Shown piece after piece: positions 6,088 to 15,511 of a stretch of DNA of 64,000 bases. The first letter of the stretch is position 1. Every line of letters starts with the position of its first letter. The stretch comes from an uncultured Alphaproteobacteria bacterium (GTDB taxonomy: Bacteria > Pseudomonadota > Alphaproteobacteria > Rs-D84): NCBI GenBank assembly GCA_944392535.1, contig CALXWY010000001.1:310001-374000 (forward strand). The letters run 5' to 3'. Both the position numbers and the translations under genes were made by a program. The notes under the pieces are model-generated. The model was not told the DNA's origin. It did not search any database and was given only the letters and a program-made list of their open reading frames with translations.

Positions 6088-8964
6088 ATGAAAAAATTAC
6101 TGACCAGTATGATAATTTGCCTGGGCTTTATTGCCGGTGCGGATGCGGCGGTACGCAGCCAGTCGGCAACAACGGTTAATCGTGGGGCGGCGGCAACAAA
6201 TACGTCAACGCGTGCAACGGCAACGGCGCGTGCGGCAACCACGGCGCGCAGTGCAACGCAACCACGGGCCACAACGGCGCGCGCCGCCACAACAGGGCGC
6301 ACCACGGTCAGTCGTACCAGCGCCGCAACATCATCAACACCAACAGTCGCGGCGCGTGCCGCCACAACACAAAAAGTGTTGAATGCCGGTACCAGTGTCC
6401 AGGCGGCAAATGAAAATATTGTTGTCAGTGCAGATTGTCGCCAAAAGTATTATGGATGCATGGATTCGTTCTGTATGCTGGATAATGACAGTGGTGGGCG
6501 CTGTATTTGCAGTGACAGAAATGCTGAACTGGACGCCATTTTAGACAAAATTCAACAACTGGACCAGCAAAGTTATCAAATGGCAACGTACGGTGTTGAA
6601 CGTATAGAAATGGGGGCTGATGCGGATGCGGCAATCGCAAATGCAAATGCTGTGGCACAGTCTATTATTGATTCTGTCCCAGAAGAAGAACCAGCCAAGC
6701 GAGAGTTTAAGTTGGATTTATCATTATGGGATACGTCCAGTTTATATTCAGATAATGTATTTGATGAAACTGTTATGGTTGACCCGATTGAAGGTAAAGA
6801 AGGTGACGCGTTGTACCAGGCATCACACGCCATTTGTGCACAACAAATACCAGAATGTGCCGCGGATATGAACATGCTGCAATTAATGTATGCACAACAA
6901 ATTCGTTCAGATTGCAGCGCGTATGAAAACAGCCTGAAACAGCAACAAAACGCCAGTGCACAAAAATTGGCCGCCGCAGAACAGGCGTTGCGCAGCGCGG
7001 CACTGGAACAATATCGCAGCGCAAACAAGTATGATCTGGGGCAATGTACGGTTGAATTCAAAAATTGTATGATAACAACCGGTGGGTGTGGCGATGACTT
7101 TGCCGGCTGTGCAACAGTTGCGGCGTTTGATGCAACAAATACACGCGGTCGGGCCAGTGATGCAGAAAAATATTCAATCAAAGGCGCTGTTACAGAAATA
7201 GAAATTAATGCGTCAACGTACGATATTTTGTTGTCTAAAAAGCCGTTGTGCGAAAGCGTGACCCAGCAATGTGTTAATGTTGCCGATCAAGTTTGGGATA
7301 CTTTTTTACGTGATATTGCGCCCCAGGTAAAGTCAGCAGAATTAATTGCCGAAGACAATGCGCGCCAAAATTGCATTGGTAACATATCGTCATGTTTTCA
7401 ACAGGCGTGTCGTGATACCATGGATCCAAACGATCCAGATGGTTCGTATGATATGTGTCTGACACGGCCAGAAACAATGCTGAACTTATGTACAGTGCCG
7501 TTGAATGCATGTGGAATTTCTACGACGTCGGCGGCCGAAGCAGAGGCATCGCAAATATGGGAATTTGTGGTTGCGCGTTTGCAATCAATGCGTGTGAATT
7601 CGTGTACAACCCAGGTTAAAGAATGTCTGCAATCCGAAGACAGATGTGGTTCGGATTATACGCAGTGCATCGGTATGGATTCGTATACGATTATTCGGAT
7701 GTGTCCACAAGAATTGCTGATTGGATGCCAAGGATATGATGGCGGCACCACCAGGGGGGTAAGTTCAGACAGCCAGGATGCGTTCTATTCCAGTTTGGAA
7801 AATATGATTCAAGGTATATTCTTGAATATTGATAACAACATGTTGGCCGAATGCCAGAATGCCGCGAACGAAGCAATGATAAGTGTTTGTGGGGATACGG
7901 AAAATTGTGACAGTTTGGCGGTTGATGATTCTGTGGGGGCAAATACGTTGGAATACAAGATATGCCAAATAAAATCGGGCTCTGGTACAGATATTGATTA
8001 TAACAATTGTGTGACTGATTTGTCCCAGATATCTGATGCGGCGTTGGGACGTGGCGGCGGCAAGGCAGCAAATTATGCAATTGTAATTGATGGTGAAATT
8101 GATTGGGGCGAAATATCGTTTGATGACGAAGGACGCGTTGTGTTGGGCGATGTTCCAGATACCACAACCACATCAGACACGACCGCCACGGCAAATGCAA
8201 ACGCCAGTGTGGCAACTGTTGCAAACGAACCGTTGACAGCGGCGACAACATTGCAACCGGTTATCGCATTAAACAGAACGCCGGTGGTTACAACAACGGC
8301 CCCAGAATTGGCGGCGTCGGAACAAGAACTGAATGCAGAATTGGTGTTGTTACAGAATAATATTAATAATGCGATTAACACAATTGAATCAAATGCCCAG
8401 GTTAATTTCTGTATGACGGGGCGCGAAGTTCAAGGTATCCGCAATGTCGTTGACAGAACGCAAGAAGGGGGCCGGTTCCCAAGTCTGACCAAGCAAATGC
8501 GTATGCTGATTGCGTCGTCGGCAATCAAGGCGGCAATGGATAACTATTATGAAAGATATGAAGAACTGACGCAAAGAAAGATGCAAGACTATGTCACGAT
8601 GAATGAACGTATTGCGGAAATAAATAATCAAAATACGTTGGATGCACGTCGTGAAGCAGCACGTATCGCGTGTGTTGAATTGGCCGAAAGTGATGGCGCA
8701 TCTGGTGATGATACAGAAAATTCAACCCAGCAAAGCACAACGGTTGCATCATTAAACGGCCAACCGGGTGGACCGTTGGCGGGTGCCAGAGAGACCGCAA
8801 ACGATTGGAATTATAAAGAAACAATAACATCAACGTTTGATTGGGAAACATTGGCCTGTACCAGATGCACACGTAAACAAAATTGTTTAGATCCCAAGGG
8901 TGGCAGAAGGTTCTGTAAAGAATGGGAAGATCCAGTTGAAACATGCACAACGGTTGAATTCTGA
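6088..8964 (+). CDS. Giant cysteine-rich secreted protein, paralogue A
   Basis: 958 residues, ATG preceded by GAGGGG (6076-6081). A signal peptide (cleavage after GADA) is followed by about 75 residues of low-complexity Arg/Ala/Thr/Ser linker. Then comes the family motif C-x6-CMDSFC ending in GGRCICSD (about residues 112-142). Helical cysteine units recur: ANKYDLGQC...CGDDFAGC (about 315-342) and NSCTTQVKEC...CGSDYTQC (about 505-528). There are long Ala/Gln/Glu helices, and the C-terminus has CTRC...C...C and ends TTVEF. I do not recognise a described family. Known facts stop at export. A disulfide-bonded envelope role is inferred. The next gene, 14 bp downstream, is a close paralogue. Confidence 0.85.
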   Translation: MKKLLTSMIICLGFIAGADAAVRSQSATTVNRGAAATNTSTRATATARAATTARSATQPRATTARAATTGRTTVSRTSAATSSTPTVAARAATTQKVLNAGTSVQAANENIVVSADCRQKYYGCMDSFCMLDNDSGGRCICSDRNAELDAILDKIQQLDQQSYQMATYGVERIEMGADADAAIANANAVAQSIIDSVPEEEPAKREFKLDLSLWDTSSLYSDNVFDETVMVDPIEGKEGDALYQASHAICAQQIPECAADMNMLQLMYAQQIRSDCSAYENSLKQQQNASAQKLAAAEQALRSAALEQYRSANKYDLGQCTVEFKNCMITTGGCGDDFAGCATVAAFDATNTRGRASDAEKYSIKGAVTEIEINASTYDILLSKKPLCESVTQQCVNVADQVWDTFLRDIAPQVKSAELIAEDNARQNCIGNISSCFQQACRDTMDPNDPDGSYDMCLTRPETMLNLCTVPLNACGISTTSAAEAEASQIWEFVVARLQSMRVNSCTTQVKECLQSEDRCGSDYTQCIGMDSYTIIRMCPQELLIGCQGYDGGTTRGVSSDSQDAFYSSLENMIQGIFLNIDNNMLAECQNAANEAMISVCGDTENCDSLAVDDSVGANTLEYKICQIKSGSGTDIDYNNCVTDLSQISDAALGRGGGKAANYAIVIDGEIDWGEISFDDEGRVVLGDVPDTTTTSDTTATANANASVATVANEPLTAATTLQPVIALNRTPVVTTTAPELAASEQELNAELVLLQNNINNAINTIESNAQVNFCMTGREVQGIRNVVDRTQEGGRFPSLTKQMRMLIASSAIKAAMDNYYERYEELTQRKMQDYVTMNERIAEINNQNTLDARREAARIACVELAESDGASGDDTENSTQQSTTVASLNGQPGGPLAGARETANDWNYKETITSTFDWETLACTRCTRKQNCLDPKGGRRFCKEWEDPVETCTTVEF

Positions 8965-8978
8965 TTGGGGCGGGATAA

Positions 8979-11852
8979 ATGAAAAGACTGGTTGCGATTT
9001 TATTAATGTTGCTGGTTATTCCTGGGGCGGATGCGGCAACACGCGGACAGAGTGCAACGGTGTCGCGTGGAAATGGTGCGTCGTCGTCCACTGCAACGCG
9101 GGCGACCGCGGCACGTGCCGCAACCACAGCACGTAGCGCGGCGGTGCCACAAACGTCGGCACGTGCCGCCACATCGGGGCGCGCCACGGTCAGTCGTACC
9201 AGCGCCGAAACATCATCAACACCAACAGTCGCGGCGCGCGCCGCCACAACACAAAAAGTGTTGAATGCCGGTACCAGTGTCCAGGCGGCAAATGAAAATA
9301 CTGTTATCCAAAATCAGTGCCTTGAAAAATATTATGGTTGTATGGATTCGTTCTGTATGCTGGATAATGAAAATGGCGGTCGCTGTATTTGCAGTGATAA
9401 GAATGCAGAATATGATCAAATCTTGGCGGATATAGAACGTTTGGACCAGCAGAGTTATCAAATGGCGACTGTTGGGGTGGAAAGTATTGAATCAGGATTT
9501 GATGCAACAGCGGCGATAAGTTCGGTGGCGAAAGATGACAGTGGTGTTGATTTGTCACTGTGGGACGCATACACCGTGATGGATGATTTGGATTCGGGTT
9601 CTGCAAATCCGTTAAGTGGCAAAGAAGGGGATGCGCTGTTTAATGCATCGCACCAACTATGTGCCCAGCAAATGCCCGAATGTAATGAACAGTTAAGTAT
9701 GCTGTCACTGATGTATCGCCAGCAAATTCGTTCCGATTGCACGGCGTATGAAAACAGTTTGAATCAACAAAAACAAGCCAGCCAACAAAAATTAGCCGCG
9801 GCCCAAACGGCGTTACGCCAGGCGTCATATGAACAACTGCAAGCGGCGAATAAGTACGACTTGGGTCAATGTACGGTTGAATTCAAAAACTGTATGATAA
9901 CAACCGGTGGGTGTGGCGATGACTTTGCCGGCTGTGCAACAGTTGCGGCGTTTGATGCGACAAATACGCGCGGACGTGGTGTTGGGGCACGGCCATATGT
10001 TATCAAGGGTGATAAAACAGATATTGAAATATCGGCGTCAACATATGACATTTTGTATTCTAAAAAGCCATTGTGTGATGGCATAACCCAACAGTGTGTT
10101 GCCGTTGCCGACCAGGTTTGGGATACGTTTCTGCGCGAAGCGGCGCCCCAGATAAAAAATGCGGAATTAATTGCCGAAGATAATGCACGGCAAGATTGCA
10201 TTGGTAATATATCGTCATGTTTTCAACAGGCGTGTCGTGATACCATGGATCCAAATGATCCAGATGGTTCGTATGATATGTGTCTGACACGGCCAGAAAC
10301 AATGCTGAACTTATGTACAGTGCCGTTGAATGCATGTGGAATTTCTACGACGTCGGCGGCCGAAGCAGAGGTGTCGCCAATATGGGAATTTGTGGTTGCG
10401 CGTTTGGCATCAATGCGTGTGAATTCGTGTACAACGCAATTCAAAGAATGTTTGCAATCCGAAGACAGATGTGGTTCTGATTATACACAGTGCGTTGGAC
10501 TGGATACAGATACAATCGTGCGGATGTGCCCGTATGACGCGTTGCCCGGATGCCAGCAGGTTTATGGCAGTAATGAAATTCGCGATGATGCCGTGTATGA
10601 CGAATTATATGAATTCGCCCAGGGAATATTCTTGGGCATAGACAACAATATGTTGGAATATTGCCAGTCTGCGTTGGATGAAGCGGTCATAGAAGTTTGC
10701 GGTTCAACAGATTCCTGTGACCAGTACATGTTAAATCAAGATGTTGGTACGCGTTCATTGGATTACAAAATCTGTGATATCCAGGTTATTGATGGTACGG
10801 ATATTGCGTATTCAAATTGTCGGACAACGGCATCGCAAATAACAGATGTTGAATTGGGACGCAATGCAACCGGACAAATTTCACCGTTGGGTGGCGTTAT
10901 TACAGGTACAATTTATTGGGACAGTGTTGATGTTGACAGCAATGGCAACATTACCCCGGTTGATGAATATTTCGTAAATGCAGATTTGACAGATGCATCA
11001 GATTCAGAAAAAGAAATGGTGGCGTTGGAATTGGGGGCGTTACAGACCAATATAGATATGGTGTTTGGTATGATTGAATCTGACCCGACCGTACAATTCT
11101 GTATGAGTGGCCGTGAAGTTCAGGGTATTAAACCGTATTCTGGGGAAACAAAACCACGGTTCCCAGAATTAACCAAACAGGTACGTATGCAGATTGCAAC
11201 ATCGGCACTGAATGCCGCGCGGGATAATTATTACCAGCGATATGATGAATTAAATGAACAAATGAGCAAGGATAATATTGAAATCGCCGAACGTATTGCC
11301 GCGGTCAGTGGTGAAAATGCAAAAGATGTTCGTCGTGAAGCCGCACGCCAGGCATGTGTGAACTTGGCAGATATGTCTGGTATGCCAAAGTCAGAGACAC
11401 CAAAATCACTGGTTGGGACAATTATTGCCGCCGCGGTTATCGCGACATCGGCGGTTCTGATTACAGTGTTCAGTGCAGGGATTGGTGGGTTGGTCGGGCT
11501 GGCAGCAACCGTTACAGCCAAAAGCGCCATTGTCGCGGCGGCACCAATAGTATATGTGGCCGCCGGGTCAGCCGGACTGGGGGCGGTCAGTGGATGGATC
11601 CAAGGGGCCGCAACGGCGGATTATTCTGGTGCCCAGGTTACAAACGAAGTCAAGGATTTAACAGGGTATTTTGAAAATAAGCAATGGAATTACGAAGAAA
11701 CAATTACAACAGAATTCAATATGGATACTCTGGTTTGTCACAAGTGTGTAAAATCACGTCAATGTGCGAAAATAAAAACGCCATTGTTTGGCAGCAAGTC
11801 TTGCAAGCAATGGGAAGAACCAATTGAGGTTTGTTCAGATATTGAGTTTTAA
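8979..11852 (+). CDS. Giant cysteine-rich secreted protein, paralogue B
   Basis: 957 residues, tandem duplicate of the preceding gene and probably in the same operon (14-bp gap; GGGCGGGAT ribosome site). Same order of parts: signal peptide (GADA), R/A/T linker, C-x6-CMDSFC motif, two CG-x2-aromatic Cys units and C-terminal CHKC...C...C ending in DIEF. Some blocks are near-identical in DNA to paralogue A (for example 10190-10440 against 7370-7620), which implies recent duplication or conversion. Unlike A, it carries a hydrophobic Gly/Ala/Val segment of about 60 residues near residue 810-870 (LVGTIIAAAVIATSAVLI onward), likely membrane-inserted. Function unknown. Confidence 0.85.
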   Translation: MKRLVAILLMLLVIPGADAATRGQSATVSRGNGASSSTATRATAARAATTARSAAVPQTSARAATSGRATVSRTSAETSSTPTVAARAATTQKVLNAGTSVQAANENTVIQNQCLEKYYGCMDSFCMLDNENGGRCICSDKNAEYDQILADIERLDQQSYQMATVGVESIESGFDATAAISSVAKDDSGVDLSLWDAYTVMDDLDSGSANPLSGKEGDALFNASHQLCAQQMPECNEQLSMLSLMYRQQIRSDCTAYENSLNQQKQASQQKLAAAQTALRQASYEQLQAANKYDLGQCTVEFKNCMITTGGCGDDFAGCATVAAFDATNTRGRGVGARPYVIKGDKTDIEISASTYDILYSKKPLCDGITQQCVAVADQVWDTFLREAAPQIKNAELIAEDNARQDCIGNISSCFQQACRDTMDPNDPDGSYDMCLTRPETMLNLCTVPLNACGISTTSAAEAEVSPIWEFVVARLASMRVNSCTTQFKECLQSEDRCGSDYTQCVGLDTDTIVRMCPYDALPGCQQVYGSNEIRDDAVYDELYEFAQGIFLGIDNNMLEYCQSALDEAVIEVCGSTDSCDQYMLNQDVGTRSLDYKICDIQVIDGTDIAYSNCRTTASQITDVELGRNATGQISPLGGVITGTIYWDSVDVDSNGNITPVDEYFVNADLTDASDSEKEMVALELGALQTNIDMVFGMIESDPTVQFCMSGREVQGIKPYSGETKPRFPELTKQVRMQIATSALNAARDNYYQRYDELNEQMSKDNIEIAERIAAVSGENAKDVRREAARQACVNLADMSGMPKSETPKSLVGTIIAAAVIATSAVLITVFSAGIGGLVGLAATVTAKSAIVAAAPIVYVAAGSAGLGAVSGWIQGAATADYSGAQVTNEVKDLTGYFENKQWNYEETITTEFNMDTLVCHKCVKSRQCAKIKTPLFGSKSCKQWEEPIEVCSDIEF

Positions 11853-11858
11853 TAAATA

Positions 11859-11886
11859 AAAAATCCCGCCAATGTCGGGATTTTTA
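11859..11886. terminator. Bidirectional terminator
   Basis: A-run, AATCCCG/CGGGATT hairpin and T-run between the convergent genes ending at 11852 and 11919. It can serve both strands. Confidence 0.8.
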
Positions 11887-11918
11887 TTGTTCCGACGTAA
11901 TACCACGGGCGTGACTAT

Positions 11919-12896
11919 TTATTTTATTTCATCAATTGATGTTATGACGCGTATGCCAGATTTTTCCCATTCTTGGCGGTGTGTTTCAAAATCCATTATA
12001 TTCGTTTGACCCATGTATAATATTGGTTGCACGTTGTTTGTCGCGGCAACTGTGACCAGTGTTTTAATTGGTGATGGGCGTTGACCACCGGTTGTGAACC
12101 ATGTTTCTTCATCGGCAACCCAGAAGTTTGCATCGTCGTGTACGGCAATGGCGTTTTTATCGGTTAATATTATGTCGTCTTGGGTTGTGTATGCAATGCC
12201 TTGTTCGGTCAGATATTTTGTTACACTGTTTCCATTGTTATTGTCATTTATGCTGGGGATTGGGGTGTCATCAAAATTTATTTCCGAGAATACTGGGTTA
12301 AATTCCGGCATCATTGTATCAAAGTCGCTGTCTGATTCCATTGGAATATCAAAATCGTTTGGCAATGGTATTTGCCCCACAGGCTGTAATTCGGGTGCCG
12401 TGGGTTGCGCCAGGGGTGCGGATGTAATGTTACTGATATCAAATCCAGAACGGGGCAAGGTCGCAAGGTTGTTTTTTGCACGCGTATACATTGTGCGCAT
12501 TTCGTGTGGCATGTTTGGTGGAAATTCTGGCGCATGATTTTGTTCTGGAATTTTTTCCGTCGGCGCCGGTGTATCATTGTTTTTGTCTGTTTGTGGCGCG
12601 TCACATGGAACAGGTTCCATAAACTTTGGTATTTTTATCATAAACAGTGGTGCGTTACGGCGCGCAATTATTACAGTTGTTGCAACATATAATGGCAGTG
12701 CTGATAATATTAACAAACCAAATACAAATCCAGGAAATCCATGCAGTTCTGAACGCGCCAAGTGAATCCAGTATTCGGTGGAAAACATATTGAAATTAAA
12801 CATCCAATATAAAATTGCCCACATTGTGAAAATATAAAATACTGTCCATATTAATGGATGCTTGATGCGTTTGAAAAAATTCAGTACTTTATTCAT
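11919..12896 (-). CDS. Inner-membrane protein of unknown function
   Basis: 325 residues from the ATG at 12896. Two transmembrane helices lie near residues 13-35 and 55-77. They are followed by a long Pro/Asn/Asp-rich, probably disordered linker (about 100-215) and a compact C-terminal domain (about 220-325) with a GIAYTTQDDIILTDKNAIAVHDD stretch and a final strand-rich region. That last domain resembles nuclease-related or restriction-like folds only vaguely, and I make no assignment. The gene stands alone with its own strong promoter and no visible ribosome site, so its mRNA may be leaderless. Confidence 0.7.
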   Translation of the reverse strand: MNKVLNFFKRIKHPLIWTVFYIFTMWAILYWMFNFNMFSTEYWIHLARSELHGFPGFVFGLLILSALPLYVATTVIIARRNAPLFMIKIPKFMEPVPCDAPQTDKNNDTPAPTEKIPEQNHAPEFPPNMPHEMRTMYTRAKNNLATLPRSGFDISNITSAPLAQPTAPELQPVGQIPLPNDFDIPMESDSDFDTMMPEFNPVFSEINFDDTPIPSINDNNNGNSVTKYLTEQGIAYTTQDDIILTDKNAIAVHDDANFWVADEETWFTTGGQRPSPIKTLVTVAATNNVQPILYMGQTNIMDFETHRQEWEKSGIRVITSIDEIK

Positions 12897-12906
12897 ATGT
12901 ATATAA

Positions 12907-12934
12907 AGTATAGACAATAATATAGATTTGTCAA
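12907..12934 (-). promoter_or_regulatory. Strong promoter giving a near-leaderless mRNA
   Basis: Minus strand TTGACA (12934-12929), 16 bp, TATACT (12912-12907). The ATG at 12896 begins 10 bases after the -10 box, so the transcript should have at most a few bases before its start codon. Confidence 0.75.
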
Positions 12935-13043
12935 TGCTTGTATGATTTTATGTTGTTGGGTTTTGAAAAAGTGCTTTTTTTTGGCGCGTTTTTAGGATAT
13001 AATCTGTTAATAAGAGTGTCTTATAACAAGGGGGAGTTTTCCT

Positions 13044-15065
13044 ATGCAAAATTTGCTGAAAATATTTGGCGTATCCGTTGTTGGTTTGGGAATCTGTGCG
13101 TTCGTTGGGGGCGCGTATGCGGTGGATACCAGTGCTGGGCGTGCGGCATATAATACGGTGCAATCTGCGCGGGCCGGTGCCACATCCCAGGCGCGTATGC
13201 CGACAATGCCGTCTTTGCCAATTAATGCGGTTGGAAATTTGTCCCCGAATGTGTCGGTGGATAATGGGAATAATAATGATGATGGCGGTGGAAATGATGG
13301 TAACCCGGATATTCCCCCAGAACCAGAATGCCCAGATGGCGGGGTTAAAAATTCTGAATATACAGTGGATGATTGTATGAATGATATTCTGGCATGCATA
13401 AACAATGGGGCATTGCCGGGTGGGTTGAACGACATGTTTAACGAAGATCTGCGTAACGCGATTGTTAATGGAATGGGACTGTGTGCAACCCAGGTTGACA
13501 GATGTATTACAGATGTGCGGCGCGATTGTGAAAATGTATATCGTTCGTCGGCAGATGTCTGGATTGATTTTAATTCGCGCAAGGTGCAACCGGAATACTA
13601 TAACTTTGTATTGCGCAAAACGGGCTTGACCCCGAACCAGGCGGAAAATACATGCGAATTGTTGGACAGAAATGTTTATGGTTCTTCGTTTAATGCGGTG
13701 TCAAATTCGGGTACTGTTACCGCAGAATATAATAACCGGGTTGGCGCGTATAACAGCCAAAATGGAAATGTGTTGGTTAAAACAACACCCCAAGGCGTCC
13801 AGGTTAACAGTAATGACAATTCTGTAGATGGCCAACGTGGGCACTATGCACGATGGGATCCGACAACTGCAGAATGCTGGTTGCGGGTGGCGGCCTATAA
13901 CAAGGATACACATATTAAAAACAGTTGGCTGTTCGGTGCCGCTGGGAATGACCAGCCCGCCGAAGTGTGGCGTCTGGCCGGGGATACGTTTACGTGCAAT
14001 CGCGATCTGTTCGGATTTTCTTTGATGAATCAAACAAATACCGCGGCCGTTGTTGGTATCGGTGGTGGTACACTGTTGGGTGTCGGGGTTGGTGCAATTG
14101 CCGGACATGGTGAACGTGCGTTTAACTGTGATATCAAAAATCATCGCGATATGTTGATGTCGGCGTTAAAGCAAAATGATTCTGTGGGCAAGGTGAATAA
14201 ATATCTGGGGGCCGGTGTTCAATTGTCTGTGATTGATGACACTATGACACGCGAACAATGTGCGGCGGTTGTTACCCTGTATGATAACGCGGTCAGTAAT
14301 TCGTTGTTGGTGACAACGGATATATCTGGGACAATGACGTTGGATATCCAGGCGGTTTGTGCCGCTGGCCAGGCAGAGGCTGATTGCATCAACGCCAATG
14401 CACGTGGGTGTGCCGATGCGGGTATAACCACAATTGCGGCGTGCCAAGATTTCTTGTCAGGGCAATCTTGTGTCAATATGTCGCCGGATGAATGTATTGA
14501 TTACTTGGTGAATGATTTGGGTGTGAACAGAAATGCGATTACGGTTGAAAGCGTGTCGGAAACAACGACGGTCACAACCCAAGAAGCCAGCGATATTCGT
14601 GAAATATTTACCAGCGATGTAATTGATTTAATGCAAAATGGCGATGATTCTAATATGGGCAAGGCAATTGGTATTGGCGCCGCGGCCGGTGCCGGTGCCG
14701 GTGGATTGGCCACAGCGATAACGGCATTTGTTGAACGCAGTAATATTAATTGCCGCGTTGGTGATGGTCTGGCCCAGGTCGGATATGGTAAATCGTATGC
14801 GATTGAATCGTTAAAAGATTTCTATGTTAAGTGGAATTTGAATTTACCGGATACTGTATCGCCGACGGCCACGGTTGTGGACTGTGATTCATGGCGGCGT
14901 GCATGTGGCACAATCAAAGATTTGAATCAATGTCCACATGTTCAGATTAATTATCGGCCGGCCGGGGCGGTGACAACAACACTGATACCATCGGCATGTG
15001 CCGTATCGGGCAGTGAATGTATTGAAAACTATCCGGTGGCAAAATCGTTTGGTGCATGTAAGTAA
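13044..15065 (+). CDS. Secreted protein with glycine-zipper segments
   Basis: 673 residues. GGGGGAG ribosome site (13030-13036) and a TATAAT box at 12998-13003. A signal peptide ends at GGAYA. An Asn/Asp/Gly linker is followed by a Cys-containing region (VDDCMNDILACINN, CATQVDRCITDVRRDC). Two glycine-zipper hydrophobic stretches (about residues 330-353, GIGGGTLLGVGVGAIAG, and about 535-555, GIGAAAGAGAGG) are each followed by a similar -ER-x-N-C context, so the protein looks like two repeats of one module. No family recognised. It is related in style, but not clearly in sequence, to the giant Cys-rich proteins around it. Confidence 0.8.
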   Translation: MQNLLKIFGVSVVGLGICAFVGGAYAVDTSAGRAAYNTVQSARAGATSQARMPTMPSLPINAVGNLSPNVSVDNGNNNDDGGGNDGNPDIPPEPECPDGGVKNSEYTVDDCMNDILACINNGALPGGLNDMFNEDLRNAIVNGMGLCATQVDRCITDVRRDCENVYRSSADVWIDFNSRKVQPEYYNFVLRKTGLTPNQAENTCELLDRNVYGSSFNAVSNSGTVTAEYNNRVGAYNSQNGNVLVKTTPQGVQVNSNDNSVDGQRGHYARWDPTTAECWLRVAAYNKDTHIKNSWLFGAAGNDQPAEVWRLAGDTFTCNRDLFGFSLMNQTNTAAVVGIGGGTLLGVGVGAIAGHGERAFNCDIKNHRDMLMSALKQNDSVGKVNKYLGAGVQLSVIDDTMTREQCAAVVTLYDNAVSNSLLVTTDISGTMTLDIQAVCAAGQAEADCINANARGCADAGITTIAACQDFLSGQSCVNMSPDECIDYLVNDLGVNRNAITVESVSETTTVTTQEASDIREIFTSDVIDLMQNGDDSNMGKAIGIGAAAGAGAGGLATAITAFVERSNINCRVGDGLAQVGYGKSYAIESLKDFYVKWNLNLPDTVSPTATVVDCDSWRRACGTIKDLNQCPHVQINYRPAGAVTTTLIPSACAVSGSECIENYPVAKSFGACK

Positions 15066-15092
15066 AAAAATCCGCCGCATGGCGGATTTTTT
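15066..15092 (+). terminator. Intrinsic terminator
   Basis: A-run, AATCCGCC-gcat-GGCGGATT hairpin, six T, directly after the stop codon at 15065. Confidence 0.85.
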
Positions 15093-15511
15093 CATCTGTA
15101 AATATGGGTGTCATCCGTGGGGCGACGGGGCGCGGAAAGCGGGACGTATAAATAAATATCAATTCATGTAATACGTCGTTTTGGCGTTTGTTTCGTTATT
15201 TGGACAGATTGTTTGATTTGCTGGAATAGTATTTGTGCAACAGAGTGTATCGCCACTGGTGCGTTTCCATTGATGGGCAATGTTTATATCTGATACTTGT
15301 GTGATGGTGAATGGTTGGTGCGGTTGTGGATAATATGGCATTAAACAGATATGCGTTATTCTGTTAATTTTTGTTTATAGGTATGTGTTTATAAGCCAAT
15401 TGTTATTGCAAACCACAAACCGCGGTACAGATTTGGTAAATACAGGGAATAAACAAATACAGAAATTGCCACTATACCCGGGTGTAAAAGTCGGTGTGCT
15501 TATTGATTTTT
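15093..15511. other. Gene-free interval
   Basis: About 420 bp between convergent genes with no convincing gene. A 60-codon minus-strand frame (15159-15341) has no ribosome site or coding bias and reads as random. Apart from the 3' untranslated parts of the neighbours I see nothing here. Confidence 0.5.

Noticed and set aside
11354..11674. Overlapping plus-strand frame of 106 codons inside paralogue B
   Set aside because: Shadow of the real gene in another frame; the real frame continues the family pattern.
15159..15341. 60-codon minus-strand frame in the 15.1-15.5 kb gap
   Set aside because: No ribosome site, no signal peptide or recognisable motif, composition looks random.
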